Shown here piece after piece: positions 19,668 through 28,533 of a stretch of DNA of 64,000 nucleotides. The notes below the pieces were generated by a model, which was given only the letters and a program-made list of their open reading frames with translations, made no database searches and was not told the origin of the DNA. The position numbers and the translations under genes were made by a program. Source of the stretch: Thalassobacterium maritimum (GTDB taxonomy: Bacteria; Verrucomicrobiota; Verrucomicrobiia; Opitutales; Coraliomargaritaceae); the NCBI RefSeq assembly GCF_031127805.1, contig NZ_JARXHW010000015.1:1-64000 (forward strand), given 5' to 3'. How positions within the stretch are numbered: position 1 is the first letter of the stretch; each line of letters starts with the position of its first letter.

Positions 19668-20129
19668 TTAGTCGGCCGCGCTGCGAAGCGGACGGTCGAT
19701 CTTGTTTTTCATTTGATCGAGAATGCCATTGATAAAGCGCTTCGAATCTGGGTTCGAGTAGATCTTACCGAGCTCGATGGCTTCGTTGATACTGACGATC
19801 GGTGGAATGTCGCGCCGCTGTAGTAGCTCATATATGGCCAATCGTAGAATGGACAGGTCAACTTTAGCGATCCGGTCAAAAGTCCAATTCGCAGCATGAA
19901 TCTTGATTTGTTCGTCCACGCGCTCCATGTGCTCGATCACGCCATGGATCAGATCCTCGGCGAAGGCGTAATAGTCGCGCTCATGATCTTGCGTTTCGAG
20001 GAAGACGCGTAGCGCATCGTGCAATTGATCGGGGCGGTTCAGTTCCCATTGGTAGAGGAATTGCACCGCACACATGCGATTATCACGGCGTTGTGAGGCG
20101 CGTTTGACTGGTTTTACTTCGTCGTCCAT
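19668..20129 (-). CDS. nusB: Transcription antitermination factor NusB
   Basis: RNA-binding all-helical factor of 153 residues, part of the rRNA antitermination complex with NusE. Recognisable elements are RRDNRMCAVQFLYQWE near the N-terminus, the central FDRIAKVDLSILRLAIYELL and the C-terminal SINEAIELGKIYSNPDSKRFINGILD. The start overlaps the end of ribH by 16 bases. The ribH-nusB pairing is common in bacteria and supports the call. Confidence 0.97.
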   Translation of the reverse strand: MDDEVKPVKRASQRRDNRMCAVQFLYQWELNRPDQLHDALRVFLETQDHERDYYAFAEDLIHGVIEHMERVDEQIKIHAANWTFDRIAKVDLSILRLAIYELLQRRDIPPIVSINEAIELGKIYSNPDSKRFINGILDQMKNKIDRPLRSAAD

Positions 20130-20584
20130 TTTTTTGTAAATAATGCCATTTCGAGGGCAGCTTGGGCAAACTCTTTGCCACGGTTGATTTCTTCGCCCGC
20201 ACGCGCTTGGGCTTGGGCTAAATTGTTGACCACGAGTATGCCATTCAAGACTGGCAGCTGTTGGGCGATGCTGATGTCGAGCAGGGCGGTGGCGGTGCTG
20301 TCGCCGATGATCTCGTGGTGATTGGTGTCGCCTGCGATCACCACACCGATGCAGATAATTGCATCAAATTTTGAGTGCTTGGCCAGCGTAGATGCCGCGA
20401 AAGGGAGCTCGGCGGCACCGGGCACACGTTCGATCACCGGACGCTCTGCGCCGGAGGCTTCGATTGTAGCGCAGGCGTGCTGCACCAACGAATCCACCAG
20501 CGCTTCATTATAGCGCGAGGCAATCACAGCGATCCGTAGGCCGCTGCCGTTTATTTCCTGTATACTGGGTATGTCGAGACTCAT
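20114..20584 (-). CDS. ribH: 6,7-dimethyl-8-ribityllumazine synthase
   Basis: Penultimate enzyme of riboflavin synthesis, condensing 5-amino-6-ribitylaminouracil with dihydroxybutanone phosphate, usually in an icosahedral shell. The 156-residue product contains IAVIASRYNEALVDSL, the VPGAAELPFAAS loop and GVVIAGDTNHHEII with the catalytic His region, and LNGILVVNNLAQAQAR. ATG 20584 is preferred; the frame extends 13 codons upstream without similarity. It is first in the ribH-nusB-ftsY-aroB run. No FMN riboswitch is evident in the short gap to the divergent tgt. Confidence 0.96.
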   Translation of the reverse strand: MSLDIPSIQEINGSGLRIAVIASRYNEALVDSLVQHACATIEASGAERPVIERVPGAAELPFAASTLAKHSKFDAIICIGVVIAGDTNHHEIIGDSTATALLDISIAQQLPVLNGILVVNNLAQAQARAGEEINRGKEFAQAALEMALFTKKWTTK

Positions 20585-20706
20585 AAGGAAGCCCACTAAG
20601 AACGCCGATCGTCGAACATACAACGCCGAACTTTGTATCTAATTTAGTGAATTTATACGAATATTCGAGATTGGAAGTTATGAGTTCGATGTTCAACGTT
20701 CTTTAA

Positions 20707-21822
20707 ATGTTTACATTGATCAAAGAAGACGGTCAGGCGCGGCGCGGAGTTCTCAAGACTCGGCATGGTGAAATCCAGACTCCCATTTTTATGCCTGTGG
20801 GCACTCAAGCCACAGTTAAGGGCATGACGCCTGCGCAGATCGAAGAGGTCGGAGCGCAAATTATCTTGGGCAATACCTACCACCTCAATATCCGCCCGGG
20901 CTCGGAGCTGGTGCACGAGATGGGAGGTTTACATTCATTCATGAATTGGAAGAAGCCGATCCTGACAGACAGTGGTGGCTTTCAGGTCTTTAGTCTCTCT
21001 AAGCTGCGCAAGATTACCGAAAAGGGCATCGAGTTTCGCTCGCATCTGGATGGCCGTAAACTTTTTCTTGGACCTCAAAATTGCTACGAAATACAAAAAA
21101 ATCTCGATACGGATATCGCGATGGTACTCGACGAATGTCCGCCTTATCCTTGCGAGCGCGACGAGTGCGAGAGCGCAGTGGCACGCACCATTCGCTGGGC
21201 CGGGGAGTTTCTAGAGCATGCCACTAATGATGGCTTTATTGAGTCGGGGCATCATGTCTTCGGTATCATTCAAGGCTCGATTTACGATGACCTGCGCCAG
21301 CATTGTGGACAGGCCTTGGCTGAAATGGATTTTCCCGGCTATGCCATCGGGGGTGTCAGTGTGGGCGAGCCAGAGGAGGAAATGATCCGCCAAGTGGCCG
21401 CCACGGCGCCGGTGATGCCTAAGGACAAGCCGCGCTATGTGATGGGCGTTGGCACTCCGCCGCAGTTATTGAAGATGGTCGGCCTCGGCATGGATATGTT
21501 CGACTGTGTCATGCCCACACGCCTGGCCCGCCATGCGACTGTCTTTACGCCCCATGGCGTGCTGAATCTTAAGAATGAGCGCTTTAAGCACGATCCCAAA
21601 CCGATCATGGAAGCGGATAACTATACCTGCCAGAATTTCAGTCGCGCCTATTTGCGACACTTAATTATGGCGAAGGAGCTGCTCGCGCATACACTGCTCT
21701 CGATTCATAATACGCACTTCTTTCTCGATTTAATGGCCCAGGCACGCGCGCACATCGAAGCGGGCGATTACGCCGCTTGGAGTGCGGCTTGGATCGATCG
21801 CTATAACGCCGGCGGAGCATAA
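20707..21822 (+). CDS. tgt: tRNA-guanine transglycosylase (queuosine synthesis)
   Basis: Exchanges guanine-34 for preQ1 in tRNAs with GUN anticodons. The 371-residue protein has the family length, the substrate-pocket motif LTDSGGFQVFSLSKLRKI (Asp88), GGVSVGEPEEEM and the nucleophile region DMFDCVMPTR (Asp266). The zinc site, normally C-x-C-x2-C with a distant His, reads EADNYTC...IHN here: Ala303 and Asn305 stand where two Cys are expected, leaving Cys308 and His334. The tRNA-contact segment ARNG is ARHA. Either zinc is bound differently or the site has been lost structurally. The other queuosine genes are not in the window. The gene is divergent from ribH. Confidence 0.95.
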   Translation: MFTLIKEDGQARRGVLKTRHGEIQTPIFMPVGTQATVKGMTPAQIEEVGAQIILGNTYHLNIRPGSELVHEMGGLHSFMNWKKPILTDSGGFQVFSLSKLRKITEKGIEFRSHLDGRKLFLGPQNCYEIQKNLDTDIAMVLDECPPYPCERDECESAVARTIRWAGEFLEHATNDGFIESGHHVFGIIQGSIYDDLRQHCGQALAEMDFPGYAIGGVSVGEPEEEMIRQVAATAPVMPKDKPRYVMGVGTPPQLLKMVGLGMDMFDCVMPTRLARHATVFTPHGVLNLKNERFKHDPKPIMEADNYTCQNFSRAYLRHLIMAKELLAHTLLSIHNTHFFLDLMAQARAHIEAGDYAAWSAAWIDRYNAGGA

Positions 21823-21837
21823 CCGCTGGTTCGCTCA

Positions 21838-21885
21838 GATCGCCGTCTCACGCCGTCTCATTGGAGGCTTATAGAGACGGCGATC
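21838..21885. repeat. 12-bp perfect inverted repeat downstream of tgt
   Basis: GATCGCCGTCTC (21838-21849) pairs with GAGACGGCGATC (21874-21885) across a 24-base loop. The loop contains a second CGCCGTCTCA, a direct duplicate of the left arm. There is no T-run after the stem, so it is either a weak terminator of tgt or a regulatory hairpin ahead of nifJ. Confidence 0.6.
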
Positions 21886-21989
21886 AAGCGCGTTAGGGGC
21901 TAATTTTACCTATTAGTCACTCTAAACTCGTTCGTTCTCGTATTAGATATTCTTTACTCATTGGAGTTCTATCTTTAGGGTTTCTTATC

Positions 21990-24900
21990 GTGAAAGAAAA
22001 AAAGAACCCTTCCTCTGTGAGTATGTTGGATGCGAATGAAGCGGTGGCCTCAGTGGCTTATCGTGCCTCCGAAGTCATTGCGATTTATCCAATTACCCCG
22101 TCGACAAGTATGGCCGAAGTCTGTGATGAGTGGTCTTCTGCGAATCGTCCCAATGTCTGGTCGGATGTGCCTGAAGTGGTGCAGCTCCAGTCAGAAGGTG
22201 GCGTGGCGGGCGCCATCCACGGCTCGCTGCAGGCGGGCGCCCTGTGCACGACTTTTACGTCCTCGCAGGGCCTGCTGTTGATGATCCCGAATATGTATAA
22301 GATCGCGGGTGAGCTCACACCTTTCTGCATGCACGTGGCGGCCCGCGCATTGGCTACCCACGGTCTATCTATTTTCGGGGATCACTCTGATGTGATGGCC
22401 TGCCGACAAACGGGTTTTGCGATGCTGGCTTCCAACACTGTGCAAGAGGCGCAGGATATTGCTCTGATCTCGCATGCAGCTACTCTAAAGTGTCGGGTGC
22501 CGTTTATGCATTTCTTTGACGGTTTCCGCACGTCGCACGAGATTAACAAGATTGAGTTGTTGGACAATTCTGTTATCGAAGCGATGCTCGATACGGATAC
22601 CATTTCACGCATCCGTGGAAACAGCCTGTCGCCCGATCATCCAACTATCCGTGGTACGGCTCAGAATCCAGATGTCTTTTTCCAAGCACGCGAAGCTGCT
22701 AATCCGTTCTATGATGCCTGTGCGGATGTGGTCGAGGCGGAGATGGATAAATTTGCTGAGTTAACAGGTCGTAAGTATTCGCTTTATGAATACGAGGGGG
22801 CCGATGATGCCGAAGAGTTGGTCGTGATTATGGGCTCTGGCGCAGAGACTGCAGTCGAGACTGCTGCCTACTTAAACTCGCAGGGCCGCAAGACTGGGGT
22901 GCTGAAGATTCGCCTCTACCGTCCTTTGGATCTCAAGCGTTTAGTTGCCGCGATGCCTAAGAGTGTGCGGCGTATTGCGGTACTCGATCGCTGTAAGGAG
23001 TCGGGCGCACTGGGTGAGCCACTCTTAGTCGAAATGATGGCTTGCATCGAAGAGGCGCGCCAAGCTGGCCTGTTACCTGATTCATTCTGCCCCACAGTCA
23101 TTGGCGGTCGCTACGGCTTGGGCTCGAAGGACTTTACACCTGCCATGGTGAAGGCGATCTTCGATGAGCTCTTGGTCGAGCAACCAAAACGCCGCTTTAC
23201 AGTCGGCATTGTCGATGATGTCACCGGCCTCTCGCTCACAGTTGAAGAGGATTTCGATCTTGAGAAAAGTGAAGTGATCCGTGCGGTCTTTTTCGGCCTC
23301 GGTTCGGATGGCACGGTGGGTGCCAATAAGAACAGTGTGAAGATCATCGGCGAGGGCACGCCTAACTATGCACAGGGCTACTTTGTATATGATTCTAAAA
23401 AATCAGGTGCGGTCACTATATCGCACTTACGCTTTGGACCAGAGGTCATTCGCGCTCCCTATCTGATCAAAAATGCCAGCTTCGTAGGTTGTCACCAAGC
23501 GCAGTTTTTAGATCAATATGATGTGCTCGAATACGCGGCGCCGAAGGGCGTGTTTCTTTTGAATTCGATTTACCCAGCGGATACGGTCTGGCAGCATCTG
23601 CCACGTCCCGTGCAAGAAGCTGTCATTGAGAAAGAACTACAGTTTTATGTGATCGATGCGTATCAAGTCGCGCGCGCCGCAGGTATGGGTGGGCGTATCA
23701 ACACGATCATGCAGACTTGCTTCTTTGCGATTTCAGGTGTCTTGCCTAAGGATGAAGCGATTGCCAAAATTAAAGAAGCGATCGAAAAGACCTACGGCAA
23801 GAAGGGCCCCGAAATTGTGCAGAAGAATTTTGCTGCGGTGGACCAAACCCTGGCCGCGCTACAGCAGGTCGAGGTGCCTAGCGTTGCCAGTTCTACTTTG
23901 GAGCTGCCCCCAGTGGTGCCGGCCGAAGCGCCTGACTTTGTGCAACGCGTCACTTCAGTGATGTTGCAAAATAAAGGCGACTCATTGCCCGTTAGTGTCT
24001 TTCGCCCGGATGGCGTCTGGGATGTGGGCACCAGCCAATGGGAGAAGCGCAATATTGCACAAGAGATTCCGATCTGGGACCCTGCTGTCTGTATCCAGTG
24101 TAATAAGTGTGTCGAAGCCTGCCCACACGCTGCGATTCGTTCCAATTTCTATGATGCGGACGAGCTCGAAAATGCACCTGTGAGCTTTCGCTCCACCGAT
24201 TTCCGGGCACGCGACTTCCCCGATAAGAAATTTACCATTCAAGTGGCACCGGAAGACTGCACCGGTTGCTCGCTCTGCGTGTCGGTATGTCCTGCCAAAA
24301 ACAAGACTAATCCGCGCGAGAAGGCGATCAATATGCGCATGCAAAATCCGCTACTCGAAGAGGAGCGCGCCAACTATAACTTCTTTCTCAATCTGTCTAA
24401 ACCTGACCGCGCGACTCTGAAGGAAGATGTTAAATTCACGCAATTTAAAGAGCCGCTCTTCGAGTTTTCTGGAGCCTGTGCCGGCTGTGGCGAAACGCCT
24501 TATTTAAAGATGCTGACACAGATTTGTGGCGACCGCCTATTGATGGCCAATGCCACCGGGTGCTCTTCAATTTACGGTGGCAACTTGCCCACCACGCCTT
24601 ACACCTGCAACGATGACGGTCGCGGCCCTGCTTGGGCGAATTCGCTCTTTGAGGACAATGCTGAGTTTGGCCTGGGTATGCGTGTTGCGGTCGATAAGCA
24701 GGTGGTCATTGCACAAGACTTGCTACGCGGTTTTTCCGCTAGCCTGGATGCCGAGCTGATCGATGCCATCTTGACGGCCGATCAATCCACCGAGGCTGGG
24801 ATTGCCGATCAACGTGCCCGTGTGGCCGAACTTAAAGCCAAGCTTGAAACGCTGTCGGAGCCTAAGGCCAAGCGCTTGCTCGATGTGGCGGATTATCTGG

Positions 24901-25574
24901 TCGAGAAATCGGTTTGGATCGTCGGTGGTGATGGTTGGGCCTACGATATTGGTTTCGGTGGTGTGGACCACGTATTGGCTTCCGGTCGCAATATCAATAT
25001 CATGGTGCTCGACACCGAAGTCTATTCCAACACCGGCGGACAAGCCAGTAAGTCGACGCCGATCGGCGCGATTGCGAAATTTGCAGCTTCCGGTAAGGTG
25101 ACCGGCAAGAAAGATCTCGGTCTGATTGCGATGAATTATGGTAACGTCTATGTGGCGCGCGTCGCCATCGGTGCCAAGGATACCCAGACTGTCAATGCCA
25201 TCTATGAAGCGATGCGGCACCCCGGGCCTTCACTCATTATTGCATACAGCCACTGTATAGCGCACGGCTACAATCTCGCCAGTGGATTTGATCAGCAAAA
25301 GCTCGCCGTGGACAGCGGTGCATGGCCGCTCTACCGCTACGACCCTGCACGTAATGCGCAGGGAGAGAATCCGCTCAAATTGGATTCGCGTAAGCCGAAG
25401 AAGCAGCTCTACGAATTCACCGATAACGAAGCGCGCTTCCGTATGCTTAAGATGAAAGATCCTGTTCGTGCCAAGGAGTTGGGCAAAGCAGCTCAAACCT
25501 TCGTCGACGAACGCTTCGAACTCTACGATCGCCTCTCACAGCCTTTTGAAACGGCCGATGAAGATGCAGAATAA
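21990..25574 (+). CDS. nifJ: Pyruvate:ferredoxin (flavodoxin) oxidoreductase
   Basis: Oxidises pyruvate with CoA to acetyl-CoA and CO2, passing electrons to ferredoxin or flavodoxin. The homodimer-type protein has 1194 residues, full length for the family. Order: pyrimidine-binding domain I (SEVIAIYPITPSTSMAE), the transketolase C-like domain, the EKR/gamma domain (FFGLGSDGTVGANKNSVKIIG), two 4Fe-4S clusters (CIQCNKCVEACPHAAI and CTGCSLCVSVCPAKN), then the TPP domain with CAGCGETPY, GCSSIYGGNLPTTPY, GDGWAYDIGFGG and SNTGGQASKSTP. The start is GTG 21990; ATG 22023 is possible. Its presence indicates anaerobic or microaerobic metabolism. A DHODH-like gene follows after 27 bp. Confidence 0.97.
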   Translation: MKEKKNPSSVSMLDANEAVASVAYRASEVIAIYPITPSTSMAEVCDEWSSANRPNVWSDVPEVVQLQSEGGVAGAIHGSLQAGALCTTFTSSQGLLLMIPNMYKIAGELTPFCMHVAARALATHGLSIFGDHSDVMACRQTGFAMLASNTVQEAQDIALISHAATLKCRVPFMHFFDGFRTSHEINKIELLDNSVIEAMLDTDTISRIRGNSLSPDHPTIRGTAQNPDVFFQAREAANPFYDACADVVEAEMDKFAELTGRKYSLYEYEGADDAEELVVIMGSGAETAVETAAYLNSQGRKTGVLKIRLYRPLDLKRLVAAMPKSVRRIAVLDRCKESGALGEPLLVEMMACIEEARQAGLLPDSFCPTVIGGRYGLGSKDFTPAMVKAIFDELLVEQPKRRFTVGIVDDVTGLSLTVEEDFDLEKSEVIRAVFFGLGSDGTVGANKNSVKIIGEGTPNYAQGYFVYDSKKSGAVTISHLRFGPEVIRAPYLIKNASFVGCHQAQFLDQYDVLEYAAPKGVFLLNSIYPADTVWQHLPRPVQEAVIEKELQFYVIDAYQVARAAGMGGRINTIMQTCFFAISGVLPKDEAIAKIKEAIEKTYGKKGPEIVQKNFAAVDQTLAALQQVEVPSVASSTLELPPVVPAEAPDFVQRVTSVMLQNKGDSLPVSVFRPDGVWDVGTSQWEKRNIAQEIPIWDPAVCIQCNKCVEACPHAAIRSNFYDADELENAPVSFRSTDFRARDFPDKKFTIQVAPEDCTGCSLCVSVCPAKNKTNPREKAINMRMQNPLLEEERANYNFFLNLSKPDRATLKEDVKFTQFKEPLFEFSGACAGCGETPYLKMLTQICGDRLLMANATGCSSIYGGNLPTTPYTCNDDGRGPAWANSLFEDNAEFGLGMRVAVDKQVVIAQDLLRGFSASLDAELIDAILTADQSTEAGIADQRARVAELKAKLETLSEPKAKRLLDVADYLVEKSVWIVGGDGWAYDIGFGGVDHVLASGRNINIMVLDTEVYSNTGGQASKSTPIGAIAKFAASGKVTGKKDLGLIAMNYGNVYVARVAIGAKDTQTVNAIYEAMRHPGPSLIIAYSHCIAHGYNLASGFDQQKLAVDSGAWPLYRYDPARNAQGENPLKLDSRKPKKQLYEFTDNEARFRMLKMKDPVRAKELGKAAQTFVDERFELYDRLSQPFETADEDAE

Positions 25575-25601
25575 TTCACGTCGAACCCAACATCCATAGC
25601 T

Positions 25602-26594
25602 ATGAACTTAAAAACTAAATACCTCGGCCTCGACCTGAAGCATCCGATCATTGCGGGCGCATCACCGCTGCCAGACGATCTTGATAAAGTCCGTGCCCTT
25701 GAGGATCACGGCATCGCTGCCATCACGATGTATTCGCTCTTTGAGGAGCAGATTACACAGAACATGGTCGGCAGCGAAGCTCACCTTGGCAGTTATGAAA
25801 ATTCCTTTTCCGAGGCGGCTTCATATTTTCCAGAGGTCGATTTATTGGATCGGGGGGTTGAGAATTATCTCGACCAATTGGCCAAGGTCAAAGCCGCTGT
25901 CAGTGTGCCTGTGATCGGCTCACTCAATGGGACGCGGGAAGGGGAGTGGGTCAACTATGCCACTTTGATGGAAAGTGCGGGAGCCGATGCCCTGGAGCTG
26001 AATCTCTACTTCCTTCCTACTGATGTGGATGAGAGCTCAAGTCAGTTGGAGGATCGTTGTATCCGCATCGTGGAGTCGGTCAAGGCGCGTATCACTGTGC
26101 CCTTGGCGGTTAAGCTATCACCCTTCTTCACTGCGCTGCCGCAGTTTGCAAAACGTCTCTCTGGTGCTGGGGCCGATAGTTTGGTCTGTTTCAATCGCTT
26201 CTATCAGCCTGATATCAATGCCGACGAGCTGGATATCAAACCGATGTTGGATTTGTCGCACTCGCATGAGCTACGTCTGCGCCTGCGCTGGCTTGCTTTC
26301 CTGAGTGGCCGTGTCGATACACAACTCGCGGTTTCCGGCGGTGTGCATACCGGCATTGATGCTGTGAAGGCGCTGATGGCAGGCGCGGATGCGGTGCAGG
26401 TTGTTTCCAGCCTCTTAATAAATGGGCCAGAGCAAGTGACTGAAATGCTGGATGAGTTAAGTGACTGGATGCAGGAAAAGGAATACGCCTCACTCGACGA
26501 GTTGCGTGGCTGTATGAATTATCTACGCTGTCCGGACCCGGATGCACTGGAGCGTGCCAATTACATGCGCGTGCTCAAGAGCTGGCGCAGCTAG
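25602..26594 (+). CDS. Dihydroorotate dehydrogenase-like flavoprotein
   Basis: TIM-barrel protein of 330 residues in the DHODH superfamily: MNLKTKYLGLDLKHPIIAGASPL, then PVIGSLNG, ALELNLYFLP, VPLAVKLSPFF, and AVSGGVHTGIDAVKALMAGADAVQVVSSLL for FMN phosphate binding. It lacks the usual pyrD genomic context, and members paired with nifJ form a separate group whose substrate is not established. The gap to nifJ is 27 bp, so they form one transcription unit. Electron transfer linked to pyruvate oxidation is possible but is inference. Genuine PyrD activity is the alternative. Confidence 0.88.
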   Translation: MNLKTKYLGLDLKHPIIAGASPLPDDLDKVRALEDHGIAAITMYSLFEEQITQNMVGSEAHLGSYENSFSEAASYFPEVDLLDRGVENYLDQLAKVKAAVSVPVIGSLNGTREGEWVNYATLMESAGADALELNLYFLPTDVDESSSQLEDRCIRIVESVKARITVPLAVKLSPFFTALPQFAKRLSGAGADSLVCFNRFYQPDINADELDIKPMLDLSHSHELRLRLRWLAFLSGRVDTQLAVSGGVHTGIDAVKALMAGADAVQVVSSLLINGPEQVTEMLDELSDWMQEKEYASLDELRGCMNYLRCPDPDALERANYMRVLKSWRS

Positions 26595-26600
26595 TCAGTC

Positions 26601-26667
26601 TTCTATACGTTTTACTGGCGGGGCGTGCCACTTTTTTTAGTGAGCGGCCTCGCCAGTTCGTTTAGAA
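26601..26667 (+). terminator. Long imperfect stem-loop, probable terminator of nifJ unit
   Basis: ACTGGCG (26614-26620) pairs with CGCCAGT (26651-26657), the stem continuing inward with GGC/GCC and outward with CTTCTA / TAGAAG. A run of seven T lies in the apical loop rather than after the stem, so its termination strength is uncertain. Confidence 0.45.
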
Positions 26668-26716
26668 GTCGCATACATACTTGCTTCTATGCCGCTTGAG
26701 GCTTTAACAAAGAAGC

Positions 26717-27541
26717 ATGCGAATTCCAATTGAAGATGGCTTTGAAGATGTGCTGTTAAAAGCTGCCGTAGGGCAGCGCTTGGGCCATGGAGCACTCTCT
26801 GTGCGTTCCGGACTCAGCCTGAAGGAGGTGCGCGCACTGCTGGCGGGCGAGTTGGATGTCGCCCATTTACGTAAGGTCGCGCAGGTCCTCGGCTTGGATG
26901 CCGATAAGCTGATCTCGCTCGCTCAGGGGGATTGGTATCCGTCCACTGTCGATTTGCCCGGTTTGGAGTGCATTTGTATGCCCTTTCCGGAAGCCAGCTA
27001 TCCCGACGCCACCGTTAATTGCTATGTCGCCTTCGATCAGGCCAGCCGCGATGCCATCGTGTTCGATGCCGGCACTCGTGCAGAGCCTATTTTAGAATTG
27101 ATTCAGTCGCGCGGACTCCATTTGCAAGCTGTGTTGATTACACATGCGCACCGTGACCATATCGGAGGTGTCACTGCCTTGTCCGAACTTGCCCCCGCTG
27201 GCCAGGTCTATGCACCCGCGAATGAGCCTGTGCTCGGTGCCAGTTTGTTGGAGCCTGAGGCTGAGCTGTCTGTCGGGAAATTTCAGATTAAAGCGGTGGA
27301 AACCAATGGTCATTCACGCGGAGCACTGAGCTATATCGTCAACGGACTTGGAAGCCAGGTGGCCTTTGTGGGGGATTCTATATTTTGTCTTTCGATGGGG
27401 GGGAGTCAACAGGGCTACCAGTTGGCCCTTAATAATAACCGCAACAAGCTACTCTCACTCTCTACTGATACCGTGCTGTGCCCCGGTCACGGTCCGATGA
27501 CGACTGTGGCGCAGGAACTCGCTCACAACCCATTCTTCTAG
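26717..27541 (+). CDS. HTH-metallo-beta-lactamase fold hydrolase fusion
   Basis: Soluble protein of 274 residues. Residues about 12-70 resemble a XRE-type helix-turn-helix with SVRSGLSLKEVRALLAGELDVAHLRKVAQVLGLDADKL. The remainder is a glyoxalase-II-like metallo-beta-lactamase domain with HAHRDH (His143, His145, Asp147, His148), GHSRGALSY, GDSIF and the terminal CPGHGPMTT. The expected chemistry is hydrolysis of a thioester or similar ester at a dinuclear zinc or iron site. The fused N-terminal module may bind DNA or act only as an oligomerisation domain. It stands alone between a hairpin and the convergent AraC gene. Confidence 0.88.
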   Translation: MRIPIEDGFEDVLLKAAVGQRLGHGALSVRSGLSLKEVRALLAGELDVAHLRKVAQVLGLDADKLISLAQGDWYPSTVDLPGLECICMPFPEASYPDATVNCYVAFDQASRDAIVFDAGTRAEPILELIQSRGLHLQAVLITHAHRDHIGGVTALSELAPAGQVYAPANEPVLGASLLEPEAELSVGKFQIKAVETNGHSRGALSYIVNGLGSQVAFVGDSIFCLSMGGSQQGYQLALNNNRNKLLSLSTDTVLCPGHGPMTTVAQELAHNPFF

Positions 27542-27623
27542 GCGGCCTTCGTGACTTTGTGGGGTGCTCGCTCGCGTGCAATAGCTTAGCTTTGCTCCTG
27601 CCCCGGTCGGGGCGACTCGCTTA

Positions 27624-28439
27624 TTATTGGAGCGCCTTGCGGTATTGAATCGGCGACTGACCAACTAGTTGTTTAAATTGGCGACTGAAAAAATAGATAT
27701 CTTTGTAACCTAGTGCCTCCGCGATTTCGCCGACACGTAGGTGGCTACTTTCCAGGTAGCGCCGCGCTTCGATCATTTTGCAATTAATTAAAAATTGCTT
27801 AGGAGCCTGCCCAATCTGTTGTGTGAACTCACGGTCAAAATGAGAGCGTGAGACGCCCAATTTCTGCGCGATTTGCGTGATTGAGTCAACGGAGGCTGGT
27901 GCCTCGCGAAAGATTCGAAGGGCTTCAGAGATCCGCGGGTTGAGCGCCGCCTCGGCGATGATTCCCCTTTGCCCCGTGCATTGAGCGATAAACTCATGCA
28001 GCTTCTGAGCCAGCACTGCGTCGTCGTCGCGACGCAGAGCGATGCGCATAATTACATCGATTTGTCGTTGCGCTAGACTCAGTGACTGGACCTCTCCGCC
28101 TAGCAGCGGGAAATTCTCAATTTCTGTCATTCTACGCCCGTTTTTTAGTGGGTGGAAGTGAGCCGAGAAACGAGTAATACGTGGGCCCGAGTAGTGGGCT
28201 GCCGAGATGTGCTGCTTAGGTGAGAAAATGAAAAAAGCACCAGGGAAGATACGAAAGGTCTGGGTCTCACAGCGTAAATAGCCTTCCCCCGAAAGTGCCA
28301 TCCAGAAGTTGTAGTGTCCGTCGCCCGAGGTGCGCCATTCCCAGTGCTCTACCTCTGTGCATAAGTAGGGGAACCACGGTCGGTCAACGACTTCGATCGA
28401 GGCGAATGATGTTGTGGGTGCTGGACTTGAATTCGGCAT
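27624..28439 (-). CDS. AraC-family transcriptional regulator
   Basis: 271 residues with an N-terminal cupin-like sugar-sensing domain (about 25-110, GHYNFWMALSGEGYLRCETQTFRIFPGAFFIFSP) and a C-terminal double helix-turn-helix (about 170-271). The latter carries QKLGVSRSHFDREFTQQIGQAPKQFLINCKMIEARRYLESS and ALGYKDIYFFSRQFKQLVGQSPIQYRK. It is divergent from the SDR-uxaC operon across a 94-bp promoter region, so it very likely controls uronate genes in response to an intermediate such as a hexuronate. Confidence 0.93.
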   Translation of the reverse strand: MPNSSPAPTTSFASIEVVDRPWFPYLCTEVEHWEWRTSGDGHYNFWMALSGEGYLRCETQTFRIFPGAFFIFSPKQHISAAHYSGPRITRFSAHFHPLKNGRRMTEIENFPLLGGEVQSLSLAQRQIDVIMRIALRRDDDAVLAQKLHEFIAQCTGQRGIIAEAALNPRISEALRIFREAPASVDSITQIAQKLGVSRSHFDREFTQQIGQAPKQFLINCKMIEARRYLESSHLRVGEIAEALGYKDIYFFSRQFKQLVGQSPIQYRKALQ

Positions 28440-28533
28440 ACATGTTGGCGCAAGAATATAAATGATGAATTAATGCAAATATATGAGAGAGCAATCCATT
28501 TATGTGAGCGCCTGCTTCTGTTAAGATCGCCCC

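Noticed and set aside
20624..20706. Possible FMN or preQ1 riboswitch in the short ribH-tgt gap
   Set aside because: Only about 80-120 bases are available and neither the FMN (RFN) conserved core nor a preQ1 pseudoknot pattern could be seen.
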